From Aestuariivirga litoralis (GTDB taxonomy: Bacteria; Pseudomonadota; Alphaproteobacteria; Rhizobiales; Aestuariivirgaceae): DNA of 64,000 bases. Both the position numbers and the translations under genes were made by a program. Location: positions 930,001-994,000 of the forward strand of contig NZ_WAHS01000001.1 in assembly GCF_015714715.1 (NCBI RefSeq), given 5' to 3'. Numbering within the stretch: position 1 is the stretch's first letter; each line of letters begins with the position of its first letter. A model generated the notes under the pieces. The model did not search any database. It was given only the letters and a program-made list of their open reading frames with translations, and was not told the origin of the DNA. Positions 1 through 7,585 of the stretch are shown here, piece after piece.

Positions 1-507
1 GTGGATGCGATAGTCGGTCGAGCCGATGTAAAGTGCCCGTGCACCCAGTGGATTTGCCTCGCCGCCTTTGACGAAAACCGGGATCACATGGCCGGCTTTT
101 GCCTCGCGCGAAATCATTTCGGCTGGCGGGCGCCAATCGGGCCATTCGGCTTTGCGGGTAATGGTGTTGGTGCCTGACCAGGCAAAACCTTCGCGGCCCA
201 CGGCCACTTGATAGACCATGGCCTTTCCGCCCGGCAGAACGAAATAGAGTTTGCGCTCACTGGTGCGCACCAGGATCGAACCCGGCGGCAGTATGGTGTT
301 GAATTCAATTTCCTTGCGCACCGGACCGGCCACCGCAGGCCCTGCCAAAGCGGCGGATGAGATGGGTGGTCTGAATGCCACGTCCTGCGGCGCCGACATT
401 TCCTCTGCACCGAGAATAGAGAAGGATTTGGCTTCCGCCTGCAGCACCTGTGCCAAAAGGCAGGCCGCCATGACAGCATTCAATCTAAGGAAGGACACAA
501 CGCACAC
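1..507 (-). CDS. L,D-transpeptidase (YkuD family), 5' part, runs off left edge
   Basis: This is the N-terminal part of an exported peptidoglycan L,D-transpeptidase, the enzyme class that makes 3-3 crosslinks or anchors proteins to the wall. The reading frame stays open from a GTG at 507 to base 1 and ends mid-protein at ...STDYRIH, which is where the YkuD fold reaches its conserved histidine. The catalytic cysteine motif lies outside the window. The N-terminus has an arginine followed by a hydrophobic run and an Ala-x-Ala-like cleavage site, consistent with a signal peptide. The stretch GREGFAWSG, AEWPDWRPPAEMI and NPLGARALYIG is typical of the family in alphaproteobacteria. The start is uncertain: ATG at 471 is the alternative but leaves a poor signal peptide, and neither has a strong ribosome binding site. 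Confidence 0.85.
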   Translation of the reverse strand, partial: MCVVSFLRLNAVMAACLLAQVLQAEAKSFSILGAEEMSAPQDVAFRPPISSAALAGPAVAGPVRKEIEFNTILPPGSILVRTSERKLYFVLPGGKAMVYQVAVGREGFAWSGTNTITRKAEWPDWRPPAEMISREAKAGHVIPVFVKGGEANPLGARALYIGSTDYRIH

Positions 508-556
508 TCACACACTTAATCAGCAAGCATGTTGAGCGGGTGAGCTTAAAACGCGC

Positions 557-1036
557 TTAATGCGGCAAGTGCGCCAGAAGCTGTGCGGGTGAGAGGTGGC
601 GCTGCGGATGTTTCCAGCGTGGTGCAATTTCAGCCACCGGCTCTAAAACAAAACGCCGTGCCGCGAGACCTGGATGTGGCAGGATCAGAGCTTTTGGCAT
701 GTCGCTGGGCTTGCGTTTGATCTGGCCATTGTAGTCCAGCAAATCGAGATCCAGCGTGCGCGGGCCCCAGCGCCTGCGGCGTTTTCTACCGGCGCGTTTT
801 TCAATCTCGTGCAATTTGCGCAGCAATGTTTCCGGCGGCAACGCGGTTTCAATCCATGCTGCGGCGTTGACGAAATCCGGCTGGTTGAGCACACCAAAAG
901 GCTTGGTGACCAGCAAGGTTGAAGCCGCCTTCAGGCGTAGCGGGAAAGTATTGAGTTCAGCGAGCGCGCGCGTCACTGTTTGGTGCGGCGTGCCCCAAGG
1001 CCCGGTCATGTTGCTGCCCAGGGCGACCAGGATCAT
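557..1036 (-). CDS. folK: 2-amino-4-hydroxy-6-hydroxymethyldihydropteridine pyrophosphokinase
   Basis: HPPK transfers pyrophosphate from ATP to 6-hydroxymethyl-7,8-dihydropterin, the step before dihydropteroate synthesis in folate biosynthesis; it is cytosolic. The 159-residue length is normal. It opens with the family start MILVALGSN, carries the RWGPRTLDLDLLDYNG segment holding the metal-binding aspartates, and has the LPHPGLAARRFVLEPV segment that closes over the substrate. Its ATG overlaps the smpB stop by four bases (ATGA), so it is the last gene of a dapA-smpB-folK run and probably translationally coupled. It sits apart from folP and folB, which are not in the window. Confidence 0.95.
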   Translation of the reverse strand: MILVALGSNMTGPWGTPHQTVTRALAELNTFPLRLKAASTLLVTKPFGVLNQPDFVNAAAWIETALPPETLLRKLHEIEKRAGRKRRRRWGPRTLDLDLLDYNGQIKRKPSDMPKALILPHPGLAARRFVLEPVAEIAPRWKHPQRHLSPAQLLAHLPH

Positions 1037-1530
1037 GAATGGTCGCGGAGCGCCCTGCTCTTTTCGCGGTTCCAGTCACGCTCTTTAATGGTGTCGCGCT
1101 TGTCGGCCGCTTTCTTGCCGCGCGCCAGTGCGATATCCACCTTCACCTTGCCGCGCGGATTGAAGAACATCTTCACGGCCACGATGGTCAGGCCCTCGCG
1201 CAGCACGCCCGATGCCAGGCGCTTGATTTCCTTGGCATGCAGAAGCAATTTGCGCGGGCGCTTGGGCTCATGGTTGAAGCGGTTGGCCTCGCGGTATTCT
1301 GGCACATTGGAGTTGAACAGGAAAAGTTCAGAGCCCTTCATGCCGGCATAGGCTTCACCCAGATTGATGGTGCCGACGCGCAAGGATTTCACTTCGGAGC
1401 CCTGCAGCATGATGCCGGCCTCGAATTTCTCCAACAGCTCATAATCAAAGCGGGCGCGGCGGTTGTCCGATACGACCTTGATACCGTCCTGCTTGCGTGC
1501 GGATTTTGCTCCGCCTGCTTTTGAAGACAT
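1033..1530 (-). CDS. smpB: SsrA-binding protein SmpB
   Basis: SmpB binds tmRNA and delivers it to ribosomes stalled on broken messages (trans-translation). The 165-residue protein has the expected OB-fold core with VVSDNRRARFDYELLEKFEAG..., the GSEVKSLR segment and a basic C-terminal tail (KKAADKRDTIKERDWNREK) that enters the decoding centre in place of mRNA. Its ATG overlaps the dapA stop by one base (TGATG) and its stop overlaps the folK start by four, so the three genes look like one transcript. The dapA-smpB order is common in Rhizobiales. I did not find the tmRNA gene itself in the window. Confidence 0.97.
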   Translation of the reverse strand: MSSKAGGAKSARKQDGIKVVSDNRRARFDYELLEKFEAGIMLQGSEVKSLRVGTINLGEAYAGMKGSELFLFNSNVPEYREANRFNHEPKRPRKLLLHAKEIKRLASGVLREGLTIVAVKMFFNPRGKVKVDIALARGKKAADKRDTIKERDWNREKSRALRDHS

Positions 1531-2411
1531 CAGTTCAAGAGCCCTGCGTGAACCAGGGCCTCTTTCACGATCACCTTTGTGGATTCAACCACCGGCACCA
1601 GCGGCAAGCGTGCCTCGGGTTCGCACAGGCCCAGAAGGCTGGCTGCATATTTAACGGGGCCGGGGCTGGCTTCCACGAACATCGCATGGTGCAGCGGCAT
1701 CAGCTTGTCTTGCACTTTAAGTGCTGCAGCATAATCGCCACGCAAGGTTGCTTCCTGCAATTCAGCACAGAGGCGCGGCGCGACGTTGGCGGTGACCGAA
1801 ATGCAGCCGGTGCCACCATGGGCGTTGAAGCCCAAGGCCGTGCCATCTTCACCCGAAAGCTGGATGAACTTGGTGCCTGTCATCAGACGCTGGCGTGAGG
1901 GGCGCGTGAGGTCTGCCGTTGCGTCCTTCACACCGACTATGTTCTTGAAGTCCTTGGCCAGACGGTCAAGCGTTTCAACCGAAATGCTGGCCACGGTGCG
2001 GCCGGGCACGTTGTAAACAAAAATCGGAATGTCCACTGCCTTGGCGATCGCTGCGTAATGGGCATAGATGCCGTCCTGGGTGGGCTTGTTATAATACGGC
2101 ACCACCACAAGGGCCGCATCAGCGCCGGCATTTTTGGCATGCTGGGTATATTCAATGGCTTCGGCCGTGTTGTTGGAGCCGGCACCGGCGATCACCGGCA
2201 CCTTGCCATTGGCTTCTTCCACGCAGATGCGCACGATGGCCTTGTGCTCCTCCGGCGTCACCGTCGGGCTTTCGCCGGTCGTGCCCACGGGCACCAGGCC
2301 ATGGCTGCCCTCTTTGATTTGCCAGCCCACAAATTTGCGGAATGCCTGCTCGTCAACCGAGCCAGACTTCAGTGGGGTCAGCAATGCGGGGATGGAACCA
2401 TGGAACTTCAC
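1530..2411 (-). CDS. dapA: 4-hydroxy-tetrahydrodipicolinate synthase
   Basis: DapA condenses pyruvate with L-aspartate semialdehyde, the committing step of the diaminopimelate/lysine pathway and so a supplier of peptidoglycan precursor. The 293-residue protein is full length. The TIM-barrel signatures are visible: [14 protein letters not shown], the YNVPGRT loop with the proton-relay tyrosine near residue 133, and the Schiff-base lysine near residue 162 in [10 protein letters not shown]. It is the first gene of the leftward dapA-smpB-folK run and diverges from the lytic transglycosylase gene across about 155 bases. The pairing of a diaminopimelate gene with a peptidoglycan lyase in a divergent arrangement recurs in alphaproteobacteria. 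Confidence 0.97.
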   Translation of the reverse strand: MKFHGSIPALLTPLKSGSVDEQAFRKFVGWQIKEGSHGLVPVGTTGESPTVTPEEHKAIVRICVEEANGKVPVIAGAGSNNTAEAIEYTQHAKNAGADAALVVVPYYNKPTQDGIYAHYAAIAKAVDIPIFVYNVPGRTVASISVETLDRLAKDFKNIVGVKDATADLTRPSRQRLMTGTKFIQLSGEDGTALGFNAHGGTGCISVTANVAPRLCAELQEATLRGDYAAALKVQDKLMPLHHAMFVEASPGPVKYAASLLGLCEPEARLPLVPVVESTKVIVKEALVHAGLLN

Positions 2412-2566
2412 GACAACTCTCCTGAAAGTAAGATTCTGGCAACCATCCCTGAATAAAAGGGCAGAAGCGGCCAGAACGAGGCAACCTATCTAGTCCGCCG
2501 CTGCCGGAACGGCAAGCCAAGGCTTCCACAACCTTGACGCAATTGCTGTCTAACCGGTCCACCACT

Positions 2567-4636
2567 ATGAAAGCGAGCAAGACGTTGAATTCGATGATTC
2601 AGACCACTTCGAGGCGCCAGTTTCTCCGCGGGATTTCGGTCCTTTCAATTGCCATGCTGGCACCCCGGCTGGCGATGGAACCGGCGCATGCCGCGTCTGG
2701 TACCGCTGTGGAAGCCGCAAAGCGTGCTCTGGCTGGTGATTTCGGATCGGCTGGGCCCCTGGCGCAGCAATCCGGCGATTCTGCTGCGATCAAGCTTGTT
2801 GAGCTGTTCTATCTGAAGGATCACGGATCTGAGGCCGGTTATGACCGCGTCATGGCCTTTGTGAATGGCGCGCCGGATTGGCCGCTCAACGAAACGCTGC
2901 TGCGCCGCGCTGAAAAGGCGCTTTATGACAATTCGGAATCTCCGGCGGTTGTTTCCCAGCATTTTGCCGCGCGCAAACCCGCCACGGCTTATGGCGCATT
3001 GGTAATGGCACGCCTGGCCTATGCATCGGGTGATGGTGCCTCGGGCAAGGCGTGGCTAAGCAAGGCCTGGGCCGATCCTGATGTGGATGTTGCCCTGGAA
3101 AAAAAGATCACCAGCGAATTCGGTTCGCGGCTTTCGGTGGACGATCACAAGAAGCGCTTGTGGCAGCTGATTTTCGACCAGAAGGGCGAGAGCGCTGTTC
3201 GTGTGGCGAAGACTTATCTGGGTGGCGAATATGTGAATGCCGCCAATGTGGGCCGCGCGCTAATCAACAGCGAAGGTGGTGCTGACAAGAAATTTGGATC
3301 GCTTTCGGGTGCCATGCGCAATCAGATGGCGCTGCTCTATGTGCTGACGCGCTATTATCGCAAGAAGGAAAACTTCAGCGGCGCGCGCAGTGTTCTGGCT
3401 TCCATTCCGGGTGATCCGGTTGCGATGGGCAATGCAGATGCATGGTCTGACGAGCGCCGGACCTCTGTGCGCCGATCGGTTGGCCCGATGCAGCGGGCCA
3501 ATTGGAAGACCGCTTATCTGATCGCCAAGAATCATGGCATGGTCAAAGGCGAGGGTGCGATTGACAGTGAGTTCCTCGCCGGCTGGGTGGCGCTGCGCTA
3601 TTTGAACCAGCCGCAAGTGGCGATGGGCCATTTCCTGAAATTGCAGAAGCTGGCCACCAATGGCACCGAGGGCGCGCGGGCGGCTTACTGGATCGGCCGC
3701 AGTCAGTTGGCGCTCGGTAATCAGGCGCAGGCCAAGGCTGCTTTCAAGAACGCAGCTTCGCATACCACAGTTTATTACGGCCAGCTGGCACGTGAAGAAA
3801 TCGGGCTTGGGAAAAAGCCGGAAGAAATCACGCCGGCAGCTTCCAGCGATGCCGCCAAGGCCAGCGTGGCCAGGGATGAATTGGTGCGTGGCGCTTCCTT
3901 GCTGGCGCAAGCCGGCGGGCAGAACAAGATGGGCATCTTCCTGATGCCACTGGCCAAGCGCTTTGAAAATACTGATCAGCTCAATGCGGTGGCCAATATG
4001 CTGCAGAGCCAGGTTGGCGTGGCTTGCGCGCTGCGCTTTGCCAAGGCTTCGGCCATGCAGGGCAAGGACATCGATGCCTGGGGCTATCCGATTTATGGCC
4101 TGCCCAATTGGGCGCAGGTTGGCAAGCCGATTGAGAAATCGATGGTGTTTGCGCTGTCGCGCCAGGAAAGCGAATTTGATCCGAATGCCGGCAGCAGTGT
4201 TGGTGCGCAGGGCCTGATGCAGTTGATGCCGGGCACGGCCAAGATGGTGGCCAAGCAATATGGCATTGGTTACAACGCCGGCAAGCTGAAGGATGCACAA
4301 TACAATGTGAAGCTGGGTGCAGCGCATCTGGCCGACCTCGTTGATAATCTAAATGGCTCCTACGTTCTCACTCTCGTTGCCTATAATGCTGGCCCGCGCC
4401 GTGCGACCGATTGGGTTTCCTATTTCGGTGATCCGCGCGGCGGCAAGGTGGATGCGGTGGATTGGGTGGAATGCATTCCATTCAATGAAACGCGCCAGTA
4501 TGTACAGAAGGTGATGCAGAACTTGCATGTGTATCGCTCGCGGTTGGCACCTGAAACGGTGCGCCCGATGACGGCGGATTTGCGGCGCGGTAACGCCGAT
4601 GATGTTAATGTGGCCAGTACAGGCGCAGTTCAATAA
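2567..4636 (+). CDS. slt: Soluble lytic murein transglycosylase (SLT family)
   Basis: This is a periplasmic lytic transglycosylase that cleaves the MurNAc-GlcNAc bond to form 1,6-anhydro ends. It has an alpha-helical superhelical N-terminal region of roughly 450 residues followed by a C-terminal lysozyme-like SLT domain. The catalytic glutamate is in ALSRQESEFDPNAG (Glu534 counted from the ATG chosen), followed by GAQGLMQLMPGTAKMVA and the VAYNAGPRRA segment, all SLT signatures. The N-terminus carries SRRQFLRG before a hydrophobic stretch ending in AHA, which suggests Tat export, unusual for this family. ATG at 2594 and TTG at 2534 are other possible starts; no ribosome binding site decides between them. 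A strong bidirectional hairpin follows the stop. Confidence 0.93.
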   Translation: MKASKTLNSMIQTTSRRQFLRGISVLSIAMLAPRLAMEPAHAASGTAVEAAKRALAGDFGSAGPLAQQSGDSAAIKLVELFYLKDHGSEAGYDRVMAFVNGAPDWPLNETLLRRAEKALYDNSESPAVVSQHFAARKPATAYGALVMARLAYASGDGASGKAWLSKAWADPDVDVALEKKITSEFGSRLSVDDHKKRLWQLIFDQKGESAVRVAKTYLGGEYVNAANVGRALINSEGGADKKFGSLSGAMRNQMALLYVLTRYYRKKENFSGARSVLASIPGDPVAMGNADAWSDERRTSVRRSVGPMQRANWKTAYLIAKNHGMVKGEGAIDSEFLAGWVALRYLNQPQVAMGHFLKLQKLATNGTEGARAAYWIGRSQLALGNQAQAKAAFKNAASHTTVYYGQLAREEIGLGKKPEEITPAASSDAAKASVARDELVRGASLLAQAGGQNKMGIFLMPLAKRFENTDQLNAVANMLQSQVGVACALRFAKASAMQGKDIDAWGYPIYGLPNWAQVGKPIEKSMVFALSRQESEFDPNAGSSVGAQGLMQLMPGTAKMVAKQYGIGYNAGKLKDAQYNVKLGAAHLADLVDNLNGSYVLTLVAYNAGPRRATDWVSYFGDPRGGKVDAVDWVECIPFNETRQYVQKVMQNLHVYRSRLAPETVRPMTADLRRGNADDVNVASTGAVQ

Positions 4637-4640
4637 ATAA

Positions 4641-4668
4641 AAAAAGCCCGGAAAACTCCGGGCTTTTT
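4641..4668. terminator. Bidirectional intrinsic terminator between slt and the HHH-domain gene
   Basis: A 7-bp GC stem (4646-4652 with 4657-4663) encloses the loop AAAC and is flanked by five A on the left and five T on the right. Read on either strand it is a stem followed by a T run, so it can end both the rightward slt transcript and the leftward envelope operon. Confidence 0.9.
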
Positions 4669-4687
4669 CATTTCATCAATAGGCTGA

Positions 4688-5176
4688 TTATTTCCGCGTA
4701 TGTGAGCCTGAATGGCTTTGGCCATCCTTGCCCTTCATACCGCCCGTGCCAAATTCGCTGGCGAATTGTTCTTCCTTGCCTTGGGCCAGAAGGCTGGCCT
4801 GGCGCACCCATTCTTCATTCTTGATGCGTCCACCGAATTTCAGATGGTCATCAATCCAGTCGATCTCGGCAGCCGTCCAGGCGGCGATCTGGTCGAAGTG
4901 GAAAAAGCCCAACTGATTGAGGATGGTTTCATTCTTCGGGCCCACGCCGGAGAGGCGCTGCAATTCATCTGCCTTGCCACCGCGTGCGGATTTGATGCCT
5001 TGCGGCTTGGTCAATGTGCCGGCGGCGGAGGCAACAGCAGGCGCTGCCGATGCGACGACAGCGGCCGTTTCAGCTGCGCCACCACTGAACAGGCCGCGGG
5101 CCAGCCAGCCCAGAATGCAGCCGATGATGTAGGCGATGGCGACCCAGATCAGAAGTTCAATGAGGTAATGAGACAT
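4688..5176 (-). CDS. Membrane-anchored helix-hairpin-helix protein
   Basis: A 162-residue protein with one N-terminal membrane helix (about residues 4-30, IELLIWVAIAYIIGCILGWLA), an Ala-rich linker, and a C-terminal helix-hairpin-helix-like domain with LSGVGPKNETILNQLGFFHFDQIAAWT. This domain resembles the C-terminal piece attached to some alphaproteobacterial proteins annotated as NADH dehydrogenase subunit E-like or predicted 5' nuclease; I know of no demonstrated function. The orientation implied by the sequence would leave the HHH domain in the cytoplasm. It is the last gene of a tight minus-strand run behind a 40-residue membrane peptide (12-bp gap) and the OmpA-like gene, so it may link the envelope protein to something inside the cell. 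That role is inference only. Confidence 0.75.
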   Translation of the reverse strand: MSHYLIELLIWVAIAYIIGCILGWLARGLFSGGAAETAAVVASAAPAVASAAGTLTKPQGIKSARGGKADELQRLSGVGPKNETILNQLGFFHFDQIAAWTAAEIDWIDDHLKFGGRIKNEEWVRQASLLAQGKEEQFASEFGTGGMKGKDGQSHSGSHTRK

Positions 5177-5188
5177 GATGCTCTATCC

Positions 5189-5311
5189 TCACGCGCGCGG
5201 CTTGGCTGTGCGGAAGCCGACGATGCAGCCCACGGCCAAGGCCAGCAGCAACCAGTACCAATTGTGCTGGATAAGTATCTGCGAGTTATTCCAGTTGAAA
5301 AATTCATTCAT
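5189..5311 (-). CDS. 40-residue single-pass membrane peptide
   Basis: A short open frame reads MNEFFNWNNSQILIQHNWYW, then a hydrophobic helix (LLLALAVGCIVGF) and a basic tail (RTAKPRA). It has an AGAGGG ribosome binding site 5 to 10 bases before its ATG. It sits 11 bp after the OmpA-like gene and 12 bp before the HHH gene, all on the minus strand, leaving no room for separate promoters. The composition (aromatic N-terminus, one membrane helix, positive C-terminus) and the packing make it a convincing real gene despite its size. I do not recognise a family. It could be a small partner of the HHH protein, since both have a Gly-Cys-Ile helix segment. Confidence 0.7.
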   Translation of the reverse strand: MNEFFNWNNSQILIQHNWYWLLLALAVGCIVGFRTAKPRA

Positions 5312-5322
5312 GCGTCGCCCTC

Positions 5323-7200
5323 TTATTTCTGCACCGTGAATTCAACACGGCGGTTCTTTGCCCGTGCACCATCGGAATGGGCGGGATCCAGCGGCTTGGT
5401 TTTGCCGTAGCCCACCGAGCTGAGCCTTGAGGCATCGATGCCGGCTTTTTCCAGCGCGTCGATCACCATCTTGGCGCGGCGCTCGCTGAGGCCCTGATTG
5501 TAGGATTCCGAGCCGATATAATCGGCATGGCCCGCCACCTGGATTTTCAGCTCGCCGCAGCGCGGATCCTTCATCAAGGCGGCATATTGATTCACGGCTT
5601 CGGGATAAGCGCCGCCTAAATCATCCTTGTTGAATTCGAAACGCACCGGGAAAACCGCAGCGATGCGGCCCAACACTTCATCACAATTGATCACGGCTGG
5701 TGGTGGCGGCGGGGTTGGCGCTTCAACCGCAACCGTTATGGCCTGCTTGCCAGCGGTGACGTTGGACTGGCCATCCGGCGTGACCACTTTGGCAATCACA
5801 TCATAAGCGCCATTCACCACAGGCTTGTCCGGGGTCAGCGTCCAGTGGCCAGCGCCATCGGAGGTGAGATCAGCATCCTTGCCCAGTTCATGGGTGACAC
5901 CATCAAGCTCAACCTGCAGCTTGTTGCCATTGCCTTCAGGCCATGTGCCCTTGACCACTGGTTTGTCGGAGGTGGAAGACGCGGTTTCTACGGTCGGGGC
6001 GGCAGGTACCGGCGCCGGCACAGGTTGCGCCACTGCAGGCGGAGCAATGTCGAATCCACCCTTGGTTTCAAGCGGCGTGCCGCCATCGTTCGGCGTTACA
6101 GTCACTGTTACGTCATAATGGCCGGGGGGCAGATCATCGCCAGCCTTTAATCTCCATTTACCGGAGGTGTCAGTCAGCAGGCTCAAGTCTTTGCCGAGTT
6201 CCGCCGTCTTGCCATTCACCGTCACCGACAATTGGGCACCGCTCATGGCGGGCCATTTGCCGGTCAAAGTGACAGGTTGTGTTTCAACAGGATCAAGGGT
6301 TGCGGCCGTTACCGGCTTGGGCGGCGATGGCGGAGGCGGAGGCGGAGGGGCTGCAATTTCAAAGCTGCCCTTGATTTCCTGGGCTTGGCCCTTGGCATCG
6401 GTATTGGTGACCGTCACATCATAATGGCCGGGTGCCAAATCTTCAGCAGGCTTGAGTGTCCATTTGCCATCGGTGCTGGAGAGGAGCGAGAAATCCCGGC
6501 CGAGCTGCGCGGTTTTGCCATTTACAGTGACAGAAAGCGTGCTGCCGGTGCCGACGGCCCATGTGCCGCTGAGCATGACCGGCTTGCCGGGTTCTGGTGT
6601 GATGGGGTTGAGCGTGGGGGCAGCGACTGGCTTTGGCGGCTCATTGACCACCAATTGCACCGGCTTTTCGGCAGCTGCAGTGCGCGAGCCATCACCCACG
6701 CTTGAGGCCACATCATAAGAGCCGGGCGGCAGCGGGCTTCCCAGTTTCAGCACCCAGTTGCCACCCGATGAGGTCAATTCCGGGTCTTTGCCCAGACTGT
6801 AGGTCTTGCCATTGACGGTGACATCCAGCGTCTTGGCGATTCCTTCCGGCCAAGTGCCCTTGATTTCGGGAGCAGCATCCGATTCGACTTTGGCTGGCTC
6901 TTCGGTCGGTGCAGCCAGCGGCGCAATCTGTACTTGTGCCATGTCAACAGTGCGTACACCATAAGTGGTGGCAATGGCTTCGGCGGCGGCTTTTGCGGCG
7001 TCCGGGCTGGGGGCGGTGCCGGCGATCGTTACGTCCCGGCCTTCAACTTTCACCTTGGCCCAATCACCCGCCACGAGGGCCGCGCGGTGCGAAATATCGC
7101 CTACAAGAGAATCTGTGGATAACCAGGCGGCCGCCACATAAGGCAGGCCCACGCCAACCACCGCATATTGAACCCATTTCACTGGCTGCCAAGAGAACAT
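5323..7200 (-). CDS. BON / Ig-like repeat / OmpA-family envelope protein
   Basis: A 625-residue protein anchored by one N-terminal hydrophobic helix (VQYAVVGVGLPYVAAAWL), followed by a BON-like domain (about residues 45-95), four Ig-like repeats separated by Pro/Ala linkers, and a C-terminal OmpA peptidoglycan-binding domain (about 510-625). Each repeat contains a variant of GTWP-VTVNGKT-LGKD-WTL-LPPG-YDV. The OmpA domain shows FEFNKDDL, VAGHADYIGSESYN, LSERRA and RVEFTV. The BON plus OmpA combination resembles the ArfA/OmpATb type. The ATG at 7200 is preferred over one 51 bases upstream because AAGGAAAAGG precedes it. It heads an operon with the small membrane peptide and HHH protein. A role in wall-to-membrane tethering is inferred from domains. 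Confidence 0.85.
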   Translation of the reverse strand: MFSWQPVKWVQYAVVGVGLPYVAAAWLSTDSLVGDISHRAALVAGDWAKVKVEGRDVTIAGTAPSPDAAKAAAEAIATTYGVRTVDMAQVQIAPLAAPTEEPAKVESDAAPEIKGTWPEGIAKTLDVTVNGKTYSLGKDPELTSSGGNWVLKLGSPLPPGSYDVASSVGDGSRTAAAEKPVQLVVNEPPKPVAAPTLNPITPEPGKPVMLSGTWAVGTGSTLSVTVNGKTAQLGRDFSLLSSTDGKWTLKPAEDLAPGHYDVTVTNTDAKGQAQEIKGSFEIAAPPPPPPPSPPKPVTAATLDPVETQPVTLTGKWPAMSGAQLSVTVNGKTAELGKDLSLLTDTSGKWRLKAGDDLPPGHYDVTVTVTPNDGGTPLETKGGFDIAPPAVAQPVPAPVPAAPTVETASSTSDKPVVKGTWPEGNGNKLQVELDGVTHELGKDADLTSDGAGHWTLTPDKPVVNGAYDVIAKVVTPDGQSNVTAGKQAITVAVEAPTPPPPPAVINCDEVLGRIAAVFPVRFEFNKDDLGGAYPEAVNQYAALMKDPRCGELKIQVAGHADYIGSESYNQGLSERRAKMVIDALEKAGIDASRLSSVGYGKTKPLDPAHSDGARAKNRRVEFTVQK

Positions 7201-7585
7201 CTTGCCTTTTCCTTGTGTTACGGGCTTGCCCCCGTTTCGATAAAAACCCAATATTAATAGATTCTTAACATGTGATTCTCGGGTTTTCCAGCGAAATCGC
7301 GGATGGCTGGGGCAAGCGCTTCAATTCAGCCGCATTTTTGCTTTGTATGACAGCAGAGATTCTGCCCGGGATATGAGTCTCTATATGCGCCGGTGCAGTG
7401 CACTGTGTCTCCCGTGCCACAGGCACCGGAATTATCCCCCGGCCCGGCCCTTTGCCGTTGACCCCCACGCCCTGATGACCCAAAACGACACCATTGCACG
7501 GGTGACTCGTGCATTGTCCGCCCACTCATTGCAGGGGACCGGGGGGGCATCATTCAAACTCCAATCTCTTTGGGAGAATAATCTA
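7201..7585. other. Divergent intergenic region between OmpA-like gene and porin gene
   Basis: This 385-base stretch contains no credible gene on either strand. It must hold the promoters for the leftward OmpA operon and the rightward porin gene. The only clear structure is an inverted repeat, TGCACG (7495-7500) and CGTGCA (7508-7513) separated by seven bases, lying about 75 bases before the porin ATG, which could be an operator or a leader hairpin. A GC-rich tract (7437-7470) precedes it. I cannot assign -35/-10 boxes with confidence. Confidence 0.5.

Noticed and set aside
3260-4327. Open frame of 355 codons opposite the lytic transglycosylase gene
   Set aside because: The plus strand carries a complete SLT domain with catalytic motifs. 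The opposite frame has none.
5900-6900. Regular repeats in the OmpA-like gene considered as a CRISPR array
   Set aside because: The repeats are long, diverged and within one reading frame as protein modules. No short direct repeats with unique spacers occur.
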